From contig NC_014804.1 of assembly GCF_000151105.2 (NCBI RefSeq), positions 1,600,567 through 1,664,566 on the forward strand: 64,000 nucleotides of DNA, given 5' to 3'. The notes beneath the pieces are model-generated. The model was given only the letters and a program-made list of their open reading frames with translations. It searched no databases and was not told where the DNA came from. Position 1 is the stretch's first letter. The number at the start of each line of letters is the position of its first letter. Positions 27,668 to 38,200 of the stretch are shown in pieces. The position numbers and the translations under genes were made by a program. The DNA comes from Thermococcus barophilus MP (GTDB taxonomy: Archaea; Methanobacteriota_B; Thermococci; Thermococcales; Thermococcaceae).

Positions 27668-28759
27668 TTGTGTGGTAGCCCCGCGGGGATTCGAACCCCG
27701 GTCGCGGGATCCAAAGCCCGTCGAAAAAGCCTTTATTCGCCGAATGAAGGTTTTATAGGGCTTATTTCAGAAGAAGCCATGAAAATGCCCCAACAGACAT
27801 TTCCAGCCATAGGACATGTTTTCCACAGTAGTGGTAAACAAGATTACTACAGAAGGCTCCTTCAGGTTCAGAATCCAAACCAGTACTACGTCATCACAGA
27901 GGAAGACATCAACAGGCTCTTCCTAGAGTTCGAAGCAAAGGGGGTCACCCACTCCCACAAACGGAGCGTTGAGTACATTATCACAATGTTCCTGAAGGAA
28001 GCCACGAAAGAGAACCACGGAAGATACATTTTCACAATGAAAGACCTGAAAGAATACCTAACCCTGATACGACAGTCATACTCCCCCTCCTTTTACCGCA
28101 AAAACATCACATACCTCAAAAAGCTCTTCAGAATCGCAGGGATAGACTTGGCAGAATCACTCAAGGCACCAACAGAGCTTAACGTGGACCTGACCATCGT
28201 GACCGTGGATGACATCAAGAGCCTCATTCAGCTCGTTGATTCCCTCCACATTAGCAACCGTTTTGAGGACTGGAAAAGGGATCAGTTTATCACAGCAATG
28301 CTCCTAATGGCAGTGAGTGGAATGAGAGTCAGCGAACTCGAAAGGATTCCCCTGAAGGAGATTGACATTGAAAACAGGCGGATTCGCCTTAACACGCACC
28401 AGACCAAAACCAGACAGGCAAGGGTCGTCTTTTTCACGTCTGAGGTTCAGGAGTTGCTGGAGGACTACATCAGAACTCATAGACCAAACGTGAATCTGCC
28501 CTTGGCTACGATAGCCCAGTTGCAGAGGCCCTTCCGCAAAAAAAGTCCCCTTAGAAACCAGAAACTCCGGCCAAAACACATGAGAAAGTTCTTTGCTCAA
28601 GAATGGGACAGAAGAAACGGCAATGCGACTATCAAAAAGATGCTGATGGGTCATTCAATAAGATACGATATCAATGCACTGCATTACTCTCACCATACTG
28701 TTGATGAACTACAAGATGCGTACGACAAGGTCTTTTGTGATCTACGATTCCTAGGATAA
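27668..28759 (+). CDS. Integrase C-terminal fragment int(C), SSV-type tyrosine recombinase
   Basis: The frame enters through attL; true integrase sequence starts at 27717. The catalytic domain is complete: Arg of SGMRVSELE (near 28325), Lys region NTHQTKTRQ, KHMRKFFAQEW with the second His/Arg, MLMGHS, and the Tyr of ALHYSHH. In the circle it continues from int(N) as ELYGSPAGIRTPVAGSK-ARRKSLY. The N-terminal part of this piece is a SAM-like core-binding domain. Expression in the integrated state would need a start inside attL; the TTG at 27668 has no ribosome binding site. Confidence 0.9.
   Translation: MCGSPAGIRTPVAGSKARRKSLYSPNEGFIGLISEEAMKMPQQTFPAIGHVFHSSGKQDYYRRLLQVQNPNQYYVITEEDINRLFLEFEAKGVTHSHKRSVEYIITMFLKEATKENHGRYIFTMKDLKEYLTLIRQSYSPSFYRKNITYLKKLFRIAGIDLAESLKAPTELNVDLTIVTVDDIKSLIQLVDSLHISNRFEDWKRDQFITAMLLMAVSGMRVSELERIPLKEIDIENRRIRLNTHQTKTRQARVVFFTSEVQELLEDYIRTHRPNVNLPLATIAQLQRPFRKKSPLRNQKLRPKHMRKFFAQEWDRRNGNATIKKMLMGHSIRYDINALHYSHHTVDELQDAYDKVFCDLRFLG
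27673..27716. repeat. attL: 44-bp copy of the tRNA-Gln 3' half
   Basis: Identical over 44 bases to 61691-61734. It contains the encoded CCA, acceptor 3' strand, T arm and anticodon loop of tRNA-Gln, but no 5' half, so it is not a tRNA gene. This copy is the original chromosomal 3' end, displaced by the insertion. Confidence 0.95.
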
Positions 28760-28782
28760 ACTTTTTTCTCTCCTTTTTTAGT
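28760..28782 (+). terminator. Oligo-T terminator after int(C)
   Basis: Two T-runs (TTTTTTC and CCTTTTTTAG) directly follow the int(C) stop codon, the usual archaeal intrinsic-termination signal. No hairpin is needed or seen. Confidence 0.4.
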
Positions 28783-28882
28783 TTTTATTCCAAAAATTGA
28801 GTATCAATCCCAGAACTTCGTGATGAATCCTGAAGCAGGGATCCAAAAATCAAACAACAAAGAATTAAAGGAAAACCTAAGC

Positions 28883-29968
28883 CTATGCTTCTTTTACTAT
28901 TGTGAACGTTTTGAACACATCTCGCATAAAATCAACTGTTTGTTCCACGGCTTTTTCTTCATCTCCGAGCCATGAATAATTAAATTTTAATACTTCAAGG
29001 GCATTGAGCAGGAGCTGAAGATTTGACGCCATGTCCAAATACAGCGAATCGTATTCATGCAGAATTTTCCAATTGACAAGTTCAAAGTCATTCTCCATTT
29101 TAGCATCATACCTAACATTGATGCGATAAAATTCAGCGCTCACGTTATCCGTGTAATTAACCATTTCATCCATCTTTAGCTTCATAACCCTCTCTCTAAC
29201 CCAAGTAGGGTCAATTGTAAAGTACCTAACATGTTTTAACGCTTCCTCAAGCCTCAAAAACACATCATCTGGAATATCCTCTATGACAGGAACATTTGTA
29301 AACTCAAACCTCACAGGTTTGAACAAGCCTATCCCCGGTCTCTGAGGCTGTGTTATTCTAACTGGAACAAACCTGAACAGCAAGTCAGAGGGAGCAATTC
29401 GCGAGATCGGAACAACTTTGTATCTATCAAACCGCTCCAACGTTTCCTTCCCCCACGCATGCCGATATTGTTGCTCAATAACCTTAGTCCTCTCCTTAAC
29501 ACTCCTCACAACATCATAGAGATTTTTTAGATGCAAATCTTGAACTACAATGGGTTCTCCAATCTTGCCAAAGACTGCCTGAATCAAAGATGTTTTCCCC
29601 GCCCCCTGGCTACCAAAAACCAGGATCCTGAACTTCGTAAACTTCGCATACATTAGTGCAATTGCCACAATTTCATGCGTTGAAACCCGCCAGCCAAAAC
29701 TTCTCAACTTCCTGAATATTTCAAACTTCAAATCATAATAACTTTTGATGTCATTTAAATCAACTATGACTACATTAGTACGCACTATCCTGTATGTCAA
29801 AGGATTTTCCGAAACTAACTCTACAGCTCCCGCTTTAACCAATTCTTCAAGTGCAATTGTTAGCGTCTTGCCGCTCTTATTGGTAGCTTTCATAATTTCA
29901 TTCCTAGTGGCAATACCTACTTGCTCCAGATATTCGAGAATTTTAGACTTAAGTTCAGCTGACGCCAC
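28883..29968 (-). CDS. Winged-helix protein with P-loop ATPase domain
   Basis: A 361-residue protein. Residues 5-65 look like a winged helix (LEQVGIATRNEIMKATNKSGKTLTIALEELVKAGAV). A P-loop GSQGAGKTSLIQ lies near residue 119 in a hydrophobic strand context (FRILVFGSQGAGKT). No clear Walker B is seen. The rest is helical and unfamiliar. The GTG start has GGTGTGAG upstream. As the gene beside the integrase it may handle replication, partition or integration control of the element. It is neither Orc1/Cdc6 nor a known viral packaging ATPase as far as I can see. Confidence 0.5.
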   Translation of the reverse strand: MASAELKSKILEYLEQVGIATRNEIMKATNKSGKTLTIALEELVKAGAVELVSENPLTYRIVRTNVVIVDLNDIKSYYDLKFEIFRKLRSFGWRVSTHEIVAIALMYAKFTKFRILVFGSQGAGKTSLIQAVFGKIGEPIVVQDLHLKNLYDVVRSVKERTKVIEQQYRHAWGKETLERFDRYKVVPISRIAPSDLLFRFVPVRITQPQRPGIGLFKPVRFEFTNVPVIEDIPDDVFLRLEEALKHVRYFTIDPTWVRERVMKLKMDEMVNYTDNVSAEFYRINVRYDAKMENDFELVNWKILHEYDSLYLDMASNLQLLLNALEVLKFNYSWLGDEEKAVEQTVDFMRDVFKTFTIVKEA

Positions 29969-30675
29969 ATCTCACACCACCACTGCGACATAGCACAAAA
30001 AGAAATTAAATTTAGCTTTTCACGTGTTGATTAAAACCAACGCCATTTAAAACTCTATTGTCCATTTATCCTGTTGTCATTGCTATTTTTGGCAAAAGAA
30101 AACCATGGCACTGTTTGGTACGCTTTGGCAAGCCTTGGCACGCTTTTTCACTATTTAATATTAAACTAAATACAAATAAAGATAGTAAAAATTAATATTT
30201 TTATGGAAATATTGAACTAAAAATAATAGAATAACAAATTTAGAATTCTAAAATTCTCTATGTATTAGTTTTTATTATTTATTTTTATTATGTGGACCAA
30301 AAGTGCCAAAAGCTCCAAATTTTAAATTCTCCAATCATTTATTACCAAACTCGTACCAAACGATAACTCTTACTTTAAAAGAAAAAATAATGTCTAAAGT
30401 ATCTCCATTCAACCAAAACTCTGACGAAAAGTTTATTCAATAAACAAAGAACTTAAGGATGATTTTAGCTTGTACTGGTTTAACATCTCTTAAAACTTTA
30501 AAACAAGGGTTTGGTATGGAAAATTTCTCATTAAAACGTAGCTACATCGAGAACAGTCAACGCAATACTTCAATCACAAATAACAAACACATTCACAAAT
30601 ACACACCCACTCCAATGCTGGAATAGGAAAAGTAACAATTAAATGCAACGATTCAACGAAAAAATTAAAGAAAAA
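29969..30675. other. 707-bp AT-rich non-coding region with dispersed inverted repeats (origin-like)
   Basis: No convincing gene. Short repeats cluster: GTTTGGTACG at 30113-30122 is inverted as CGTACCAAAC at 30352-30361; TTGGCAC at 30135-30141 is inverted as GTGCCAA at 30303-30309; GGCA words recur at 30091-30140. Between them is a 150-bp A/T tract. The largest non-coding gap of the element, beside a P-loop/winged-helix gene, is a natural place for a replication origin or control region, but no iteron array or ORB element is recognised. Confidence 0.35.
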
Positions 30676-31002
30676 TCAGAGAAGATCAGCGCTTGAAAAG
30701 AGCTTGACTGCAACAAGCTGTCTGACATCGGTGGAGTAAACTTCTATCCAATCCTTCCTATTTTCACTCATCAAGAATAATAAACGGGCTTCATCCTTGA
30801 ACTTTTTCTCAATCAGTAGCATCTCAAAAAACTGGATTATTACTTCGGCGAATTCATCATCAATTCTCTTTAACTTTCTCCTCTTCACAATATCTTTCAA
30901 CTCCTCTCTCGTGCAACCTTTAGCCCTAAGTCTTTGTGAAACAGTGTCAAACTCAAAGACAAGGAAGTACTCGAACGACGTTGTTTCTCCCCCCACCTTC
31001 AA
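30676..31002 (-). CDS. Hypothetical protein
   Basis: A 108-residue basic, helical protein with no recognised motif (segments LKDIVKRRKLKRIDDEF and FFEMLLIEKKFKDEARLLFLM). The annotated start is TTG at 31002 with only a weak GTTAGGATT upstream; a GTG six bases later is possible. It faces away from the 31126 gene across a divergent promoter region. The function is unknown. Confidence 0.4.
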   Translation of the reverse strand: MKVGGETTSFEYFLVFEFDTVSQRLRAKGCTREELKDIVKRRKLKRIDDEFAEVIIQFFEMLLIEKKFKDEARLLFLMSENRKDWIEVYSTDVRQLVAVKLFSSADLL

Positions 31003-31125
31003 AATCCTAACAAGGTAGAATAAATTTAGCTGAAAATTTCCGTTGATTCAAAATATTTAATATGCATTGCTTCAAGCTTTCTACTGGTGCCTGTTTTTGT
31101 TTTTCATTTTTCGGAGGGAGTTCTT

Positions 31126-31521
31126 ATGGAGAAACTTCTAGCATACGTTGAGTTGAAAACTCAAGAAAGTAAAAAGAAAGCATTGGACCTCATAAAAAAG
31201 GCGGGTTCCTCAAGAGGTCATGAAAAGAGAAGATTTGAGGTTGAAGTTGCATATTGGGCAGGCAAGCTCTCAGCTTATGCTGAAGTTAGAGGCATGATAC
31301 TAAGGAATGTGGAAGCAAGAGAGGAGCTCAAACAGCTTATCGAAAAAGCCGCAGAAACAGCACTAATTAAAGAAAAACTTGCAGTTCTTCATGCAATATC
31401 AAAACATTCAAATCATACAACAGACATAAAATCATTCGAGAGAGGAGTGGAAGAACTCAAATTCGAACTTTTTAAGGCTCTTAATTTATTAGATGACGTG
31501 ACAATAATTGAAATAAAGTGA
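31126..31521 (+). CDS. Hypothetical helical protein
   Basis: A 131-residue, highly charged, almost all-helical protein (Lys/Glu-rich, for example KKALDLIKKAGSSRGHEKRR). A GGAGGG ribosome binding site places the start at ATG 31126 rather than the in-frame codon at 31087. No domain is recognised. T-rich sequence after the stop (31532-31551) could terminate transcription. It is isolated between two large non-coding gaps of the mobile element. Confidence 0.45.
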   Translation: MEKLLAYVELKTQESKKKALDLIKKAGSSRGHEKRRFEVEVAYWAGKLSAYAEVRGMILRNVEAREELKQLIEKAAETALIKEKLAVLHAISKHSNHTTDIKSFERGVEELKFELFKALNLLDDVTIIEIK

Positions 31522-32000
31522 CTGTTCTATGTTTTTTAATTTTTATTTTTACACTATTGCGCAAATGTTTTTAGCCTCTTAAGCAAAAACCGGACTCAAT
31601 GTTAATGCTTCAGCACCGTACTAAATTATCACACAAATCAACACACTATTATCCAGGCGTTGTTTTTAAAATATCCTATTTTACTTCTAGAATTGATTTA
31701 GTAAAGAAAGCAACGATTCAAATTAGCCAAGTTTAAGTTTTCTAAGTTATTTTTATCCCGCACACAATCCAAAAAACAGCCCTCTCATGCCTTCTTTTTA
31801 CACATGAATAGAATTTCATGTTTTTGAGGAAAACTATTGTGGTCAAAATACGTGCATTGTCCCCAAACTTTGATGTTACAAATTGCTCCAAATGAAGCTC
31901 CCAGAAAGCTTCTTTTTAAAATCTTCTAAAATACGTCTGTATTGTATCCAAACCTAGATGTTAAAGAAAAGAAAAATGCATCATAGATTGACCTAACAAC
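31522..32000. other. 479-bp non-coding region with an imperfect direct repeat
   Basis: No gene is supported. Two related stretches of about 37 bases begin with AAAATACGT and end with GATGTTA (31846-31880 and 31929-31964), sharing ATTGT, CCAAAC and GATGTTA words in order. They lie just beyond the 3' end of the helicase gene. The meaning is unknown: a former insertion duplication, or a regulatory repeat of the element. Confidence 0.3.
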
Positions 32001-34859
32001 CTAACCAACATAAAGTACGTATCGTTTTTTCGTTTTAATGTCTAAAGTTTCCAATGGATTTCTGAATCTAAAGAGCATGGGTTCCTTTCCAATATTTACA
32101 ACCAAATAAAGCCAATAGTTAGGAGCATGGTCTTCGGCGAATTTATGCTCGGCTTCTGTAAGTTCGGCCCATAAAGAAAACCCCTTATGCCCCTTGACTT
32201 CAATGTATCTGACTTCACCAGTGACTAAATCTCTACTCAAAATGTCATAGTGTTCTTCTAAAGACACATTTTTCACAAGCCATTTGCTTGGATCATTTCC
32301 ATATTTCCTAATGTATCTCTGTTTTTCATACTCGATAGCTATTCTCATTGCTTCTTTTTCTATCTTAAGTATTTCTTCTGTTGGAGAATTTCTTTCCCAT
32401 TTTTCTTCTCCACTTTCAACTTCTCTAATGTATTTGAATATGGCTATCTCTTCAACTGTTGTCTTATCAAAGTCTAATGGAAAGAACACTTGTCCAGCCT
32501 TTAAGGGTTTATGGAATCGATCTTCATATTTTTCCCATTTAAAGGAGATTTCTTGAAGTAATTTCCTTATGGTGCTTTTTATTTTACCAATATCTCTAAA
32601 TTTTTCAATGCTTGTTTGGTTAGTTTCTTCAACACTCTCATATGGGACAGCTGTTAATATTTGTGTACTCATGTCTTTAAGAGCTTCGAGGAGTTTGAGC
32701 CCATAGAGAATGTCTCCCTTCTTGTCAATAGCTACAGGAATTTCAATCAGTGTTTGGGAGGAATTCTTTAGTTTCACTAAATAGATTCTCCTAAGTGTTT
32801 CTTCCCCCTTTACAAAAAGAATCATTTTGCTTCCAAGGTCCGTACTGCCTTTTAATAGTAGGGCATTAAGCTCCTTCCATAGATTTATTGCCTTTTTATC
32901 GCCCCCATAGATGAATAACGAAAGCCATTCTTGAAGTTCTTTCTCAACTTGTTTTCTAGAAAGATAATCTGAGCCAAGATATTTTGAAAGTTCACTTCTG
33001 ATTTTCTCTCCCTTAATAACTGGAAACACACTTTTGGCTCTTAATCTTGCAGAGAGTTGGTTTATCATTGCTAATAATTCCCTAACATAAATACCAAGAT
33101 TGCCCTTTATTGATTCCAAAACAAGCGTGTATTCGTTAATTTTCTTCCTTTTCTTTGGATCGAGATTTAGCAATCCTAAATCGGCTCTCCATAAGTTTTC
33201 TGCACTTGCAATGTAGACCTTGCTGCCTACGAGTTGAGGAGGATTAGTCATGGCTTTGTCAATGTTCATTAACTTATGATAAAGGTTCTCTAATACATCT
33301 CTATCCATTTTATTTGATAGAAATACGGTGTACACATAAGATTCTTTTTTCTGACCTAAACGCCATATTCTTCCCATTCTCTGTTCGAGCTTGATTGGGC
33401 TCCATGGAGCTTCATAATTTATCAAGACATTTGCAACTTGAAGATTCAGACCTTCTCCAGCAACATCTGTCGCTATCAATATCTTTGCACCATTCTCTTG
33501 TTCAAATCTCTCTTTGATATTATGAACATCCCCTTTATTTTTGCCAGAAATTGTTACAATATCCGTTTCATTGATCCCCAGATATTTGGGGAGATTGTTT
33601 TTGAGATATTCTAAAGTGTCCAGGTATTCTGTGAAAATTACAATTTTCTCTCCTCTGTCAAGATGATACTTGACAAGTTTTGCTACGTTTTTTATTTTGC
33701 TGTCTTTTTCCTGAGCTTTTCTTGCTAACTCCAAGATTCCTCTCAATTTCTCTATTTGTCTCGATGTCAAAATATCGGCATAAGCTTCAACTATTTTGTT
33801 CAGCTCCTCATCAATTTCATCTGCTTCAATTTCTAATTCGTCATAACCAAGAGCAAATATTTTCTGTAAGATGTCTTCTACTTTTTTTGGGTGTTCCTTT
33901 CCTCTGCTTTTTGATATCATCCTGTTGAGTGTCTGAATTGAGGCATAATAACTTGAACTTGCTCTCTTTCTTAGGATAACAGCAAGCAAAGATAGTGGAA
34001 TATTATCAGGGGCAATCATCTCTGTTAGAATCTTTTGAAGTTCTGAGAAGTACTCTTTTTCAACATCGCTGATATCAACTATGAAGGAATGAACATGACA
34101 CTTCTTGAATATTTCCTCCCCTTCAGCTTGGTTTACTATCCCCTTAGTTCTCCTGAATACAAGTGTTTCATGTGTTACCCTGTAAAACTTTGGAGCATCC
34201 AATGCATCGTAATTCTCGGTAAGTGTTGGGTCTAAGTATCTAAGTCTGTTTAGATAGTCTTTGTAGTCTCCTCTATGAGGAGTCGCAGAAAGCAGAATTA
34301 TGTTTCTATGTTTATTGCTGGTTAATCTCCTCAATAAATAGTCTCTTTGTGTGCCAAGCGTTGCATTGTGGGCTTCGTCCACTATTATTAAATCCCAGCC
34401 AACAGAATCGATAATATCTGGATATCTCTTAGCTAAATCAATTGACATTATGTAGTAATATGCCTTGTCTACTCCACTTTTGAAAAAGGTGTTCTTTAAC
34501 TGAGAGCCACTTGAGACAATCCAAGGCATGCCTCCAACTCTTTTAACTTCAGAAACCCATTGTTCGATAAGAATTTTTGGGGTTAATATCAGCACCTTTC
34601 TAATACCATCTTGAAGTTCGAGATACTTTGCTATTGCAAGGGCTTCTATGGTTTTCCCTAATCCAATTTCATCAGCTATCAGTACTCTAATTGGTCTAAC
34701 AGTCATTAGATGCAGAAGCAAATCAGCTTGATGTAAGAATGGGATTATCTTTTGTTTTGAGAGAGGATTTGTAATTGCAAAAAAGAATGCAATAGGATTA
34801 CTCCTAATGATTCTGTTTGCTAAATAAACTTTAAATTCACTTTCAAAACCTCTAATCAC
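32001..34859 (-). CDS. SNF2-family helicase with C-terminal DUF3883 domain
   Basis: A 952-residue superfamily-2 ATPase of the HepA/COG0553 group. DEAIGLGKT-type motif I is ADEIGLGKTIEALA (Lys69), motif II IIVDEAHNA near 158, motif III LLSATPHRG near 193, and motif VI QRMGRIWRLGQ near 490. Residues about 855-930 match DUF3883 (YDILSRDLVTGEVRYIEVKG), a nuclease-like fold found on defence helicases. The GTG start overlaps the 145-residue gene after a GGTGAT site. It resembles DrmD-like helicases, but the partners here are DUF499 and DUF1156, a different cassette. Predicted DNA translocase of the restriction-like system. Confidence 0.85.
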   Translation of the reverse strand: MIRGFESEFKVYLANRIIRSNPIAFFFAITNPLSKQKIIPFLHQADLLLHLMTVRPIRVLIADEIGLGKTIEALAIAKYLELQDGIRKVLILTPKILIEQWVSEVKRVGGMPWIVSSGSQLKNTFFKSGVDKAYYYIMSIDLAKRYPDIIDSVGWDLIIVDEAHNATLGTQRDYLLRRLTSNKHRNIILLSATPHRGDYKDYLNRLRYLDPTLTENYDALDAPKFYRVTHETLVFRRTKGIVNQAEGEEIFKKCHVHSFIVDISDVEKEYFSELQKILTEMIAPDNIPLSLLAVILRKRASSSYYASIQTLNRMISKSRGKEHPKKVEDILQKIFALGYDELEIEADEIDEELNKIVEAYADILTSRQIEKLRGILELARKAQEKDSKIKNVAKLVKYHLDRGEKIVIFTEYLDTLEYLKNNLPKYLGINETDIVTISGKNKGDVHNIKERFEQENGAKILIATDVAGEGLNLQVANVLINYEAPWSPIKLEQRMGRIWRLGQKKESYVYTVFLSNKMDRDVLENLYHKLMNIDKAMTNPPQLVGSKVYIASAENLWRADLGLLNLDPKKRKKINEYTLVLESIKGNLGIYVRELLAMINQLSARLRAKSVFPVIKGEKIRSELSKYLGSDYLSRKQVEKELQEWLSLFIYGGDKKAINLWKELNALLLKGSTDLGSKMILFVKGEETLRRIYLVKLKNSSQTLIEIPVAIDKKGDILYGLKLLEALKDMSTQILTAVPYESVEETNQTSIEKFRDIGKIKSTIRKLLQEISFKWEKYEDRFHKPLKAGQVFFPLDFDKTTVEEIAIFKYIREVESGEEKWERNSPTEEILKIEKEAMRIAIEYEKQRYIRKYGNDPSKWLVKNVSLEEHYDILSRDLVTGEVRYIEVKGHKGFSLWAELTEAEHKFAEDHAPNYWLYLVVNIGKEPMLFRFRNPLETLDIKTKKRYVLYVG

Positions 34860-35289
34860 AGTAAATCACCCTAAAACACTTTGATATTCTCCTAACTCGT
34901 TTTCTTCCTCCCTCCCAATAGGCATTCCTAAAAGTTGAAGCCCAATATCTAAGAGCCAAAATCGGCAACTCCATAACTGTTCTTTCAATTTCCCTACGCT
35001 CAGTTTCAGACTTCACAAATTGTGAAACCATGGCATAGACAAAAAGTCTTAAGTAGTTCTCGTCATTTTCTCCCTCTAGGACTTTTCCTTTGATATTAAA
35101 GCCAAGCTTTCTTGCAAAATCAAGAAATTCTGGAAGAAATACTCTTGCTTTTCCTTCAATCTTTCCTTTGACATATTTGTTCTCCCCTTCAATAGGTAAA
35201 AAAGGAATAAACTCAGCCATTTTCTGCTCCTTTTCAAATAGCAGTTTCATAGGTCTAATGTACTTTAATTTTATCAGATATTTTGTCAT
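34852..35289 (-). CDS. Small protein linked to the DUF1156/DUF499 cassette
   Basis: A 145-residue basic protein between the DUF499 ATPase and the helicase, with AGGAGGT before its ATG and an eight-base overlap into the helicase gene. The first half seems beta-rich and the second helical, ending basic (RKRVRRISKC). No domain is recognised. Tight coupling to both neighbours implies a subunit of the same complex. Confidence 0.5.
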   Translation of the reverse strand: MTKYLIKLKYIRPMKLLFEKEQKMAEFIPFLPIEGENKYVKGKIEGKARVFLPEFLDFARKLGFNIKGKVLEGENDENYLRLFVYAMVSQFVKSETERREIERTVMELPILALRYWASTFRNAYWEGGRKRVRRISKCFRVIYCD

Positions 35290-35294
35290 TTACA

Positions 35295-38200
35295 CTACCT
35301 CCTAAGTTCAACTACAAACGTCACTTTATCATTTAGCACAGACAACTTTTTGAGTAGTAGTTCTGTAATTGTAATTTCTCCTTGGATCGTGACATCTACA
35401 TTAAGTTCGTCGCTCCCATCTAAATATTCCTTTGAATCTTCAATTACTTGAGTAGCTACATCAAGTGGAATTCTATCCAAGTCCATAGAAACTCTTGAAC
35501 CATTGGCTTTTATTACAGCAGTTCCTGACAGTATGTGTTCACTACCAATAGCATCCTGCAATATTTTGAGATGTTCAAGTCTCCTGATGTTTTCAATTTT
35601 TATTAATGTCCCTCCAATATGCTCTTCTGTGAGTTTTCTAGTTCTTATGGTGGGGGTGATTACTTCTACTCTTAGGGTAGCTACATGCTCCACATCTTTA
35701 CTTTCAGCATAAAGCCTGAATTCGTCGCTTTCTCTTGGAGCCTTTAGATGCCAGACAGTCTCGAAAGGCACGATTCCATTTGTTTCTTTAAGTTTTCCAT
35801 AATCAACTTTCAGCTTGACTTCAAATGATTTATTTGGATCCTTTGGAGCTATTACAACTTTCACTTCAATGAGCTCTTCAGGATGTGCTGAAACATAAGC
35901 TGGAGAAATTTCAATTTCGAAGTCGCTGAAATCATCTGAGAGTTCTTCTTCAGTAATGACAACGACAAAATTCCCTTCAACAAGCATGTTAATGTCTTCA
36001 TCTTTGATTGAAATATTGTCCTTATCTCCGACTATGTCTTTGAGTCTTATTCTCTGTCCGTCTATCTCAAGAAATACTTCAACTTTTCTTCTGATTTTCT
36101 TCTTTCCTCTCTCGATTGTCTTTGTTTCCTCCCTTTGCAGTAGAGAACTCACTTGGGCCTCAAGCGCAATTCTCTTTGGCAAAATCTTGTCATCAAGAGT
36201 TATTTGATGAATTGTGGCTTGCTCCGTACTCTCTTTTTTGATTTCACCATTTACTATTGCTATTTCCTTGACATCTTTGAATACTAACTTGCCACTTTTT
36301 GTTAAGATTCCTATTTCAAGTCTTGAAAGACCCTCTTTGAGGGCTTCTTTTATCCGCTCATCCTCAACCATTGGTAACGCTGGATTCATGCGGAAGTAGT
36401 TTCGTATCTCTCCAAAAGTGTAAGGTCTTGAGCTTAGGTCAATCCCTACAATGTTTAGCATTGCCTTTAACTCATCAAACGAAAGATATTCTGCAACTTT
36501 TTCAACTTCCGGTGAAATTAGGACTGAATAAACAGTTTCAAGTATTGATGTTGAAGTTGTTGAAGCTTCAGTTGCTTTTACACTGTCTCGGTATCCTTCA
36601 TTTACCGGAAATGCGACTTTTCTGAAGGATTGTACTATTGTGGTGAACAAATCATCTTTAGCAGCATTTTCTATGTGCTCAATCATTGATTGCTGTATCT
36701 TTACAACGTTCTTCCCATAGTCGGAGTAGATTTTGTCAACTTCTTTTTTAACCTCTTTACAGGCTTCAACTTTCGCGAAAGCTTCTAGAATTGAATTAAA
36801 TCCTTGCGGCGTTGGATACGTGACGACTATTGTATTCCTGAATTTCCTTGTTCCTCCCTTATGTTTAAGGATCAAATCCTCAAGCAGTTCTTCATCTACA
36901 TATTCATAATAGAGTGCTAGAAGCTTGTATTTGTCATCATCAACAATGTCTCCGATTTGGGGGTCAAAGATAACGTCTTTCCATTCAAATAGAGTTATCT
37001 TGATTTGCTCCCCTTTAGACTTTTTCCCTTTTCCTGGTTTACCTTCAATAGCCTTCTTAATTTCTGCAGTGGCTTTTTCGATAAGTTCTCCTTTTTTATT
37101 TCTGAGAAGTTCGTCCTTCTTAGCGAGAACCATTTGATTCACATTTGCTATTCTCCAAACCCAGAAAACATTGTGCCTATCATCATAGTTTAAGTGGATA
37201 AAGTAGTTCCTTGATATTATTTCTTCAATGGCATCATGAATCTTTGTTGAGTCCCACTCCATTGCTTCAAAAATCTCTACCTCGTAAATCCCCCTTGATA
37301 TTTTGAACTTGTCTGGAAATCCTGTTAGAGGTGTCGGAGAATCGTAGGGATACGTTGAAAGGAATATGTATTCATAAATAATCTTCACGAGCTCTGGTTG
37401 TGAATATTTCTTTAGGACTTTTGGATTAAGGTCAACATCAACAACTCCAGCATAATTAGCATAATTCTCTTGGAAGAGAAGGCCTCTCAGGTCGTTATCA
37501 AAGACATCAATATGATGGGGCATTACTAAGGAATATTCTTTTTCCTCTCTGTGTATTCTTCTAACAACTTTTCTTGTGAGCTTTATCAGATCTCTTGTCT
37601 TTTGTAGTCCAGGCACTCTTTCAAGAATTGTTCTCATTATTGTGAAGTAATCCGGATGGAATGGGTATGTAACCTCAAGCTCTCTCAGGAAGTCTCTTGT
37701 ATCACCGAAAATCTCCTCATTTGCCATATCAACCATGTATCTCTCAATGATCTTGATTTTGTTATTTGGATCAATTTTTTCGAAAATTCTTCTTTTGAGA
37801 ACTTCAATTAAATCATTGCTCCCTCTCTCGGTTCTTAGAGGAGCAACGAGTTCTCCACTAAGTTTTGCAACGGCCTTCCACAGAGCTTCAAGATAATCCT
37901 TATCATAGGCTTTCTCAGTTTCTCTTAAAACCCCTCTTTCTACTTCAATCGGCAAAGTGACTATCAGAACATTATCGGTTCCAATTATTGCCTTTGAGAG
38001 TCGCTCTAAAAATATTGGAATGTTATTTGCATAGTTCTTGGCATCCTCTCTGTTGCTTCTTCTCAAGTTATTTCCATAGTCCGCAACTTCATCAATCATT
38101 ATCAGCGTTTTGCCTTCTTTGAGAAGTTCTCTCAAGCTGTTTATGTCTGGAACTGTTAGACTCTCATCATATGCCTTTATGTCAGCGTATCTACCAAGGA

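Noticed and set aside
27673-27720. A second tRNA gene at the left end of the element
   Set aside because: Only the 3' half (T arm and acceptor strand) is present; the sequence after the anticodon loop is integrase, so it is an att remnant.
36371-36625. Plus-strand open frames inside DUF499
   Set aside because: Shadow frames across a clear large gene with no start signals.
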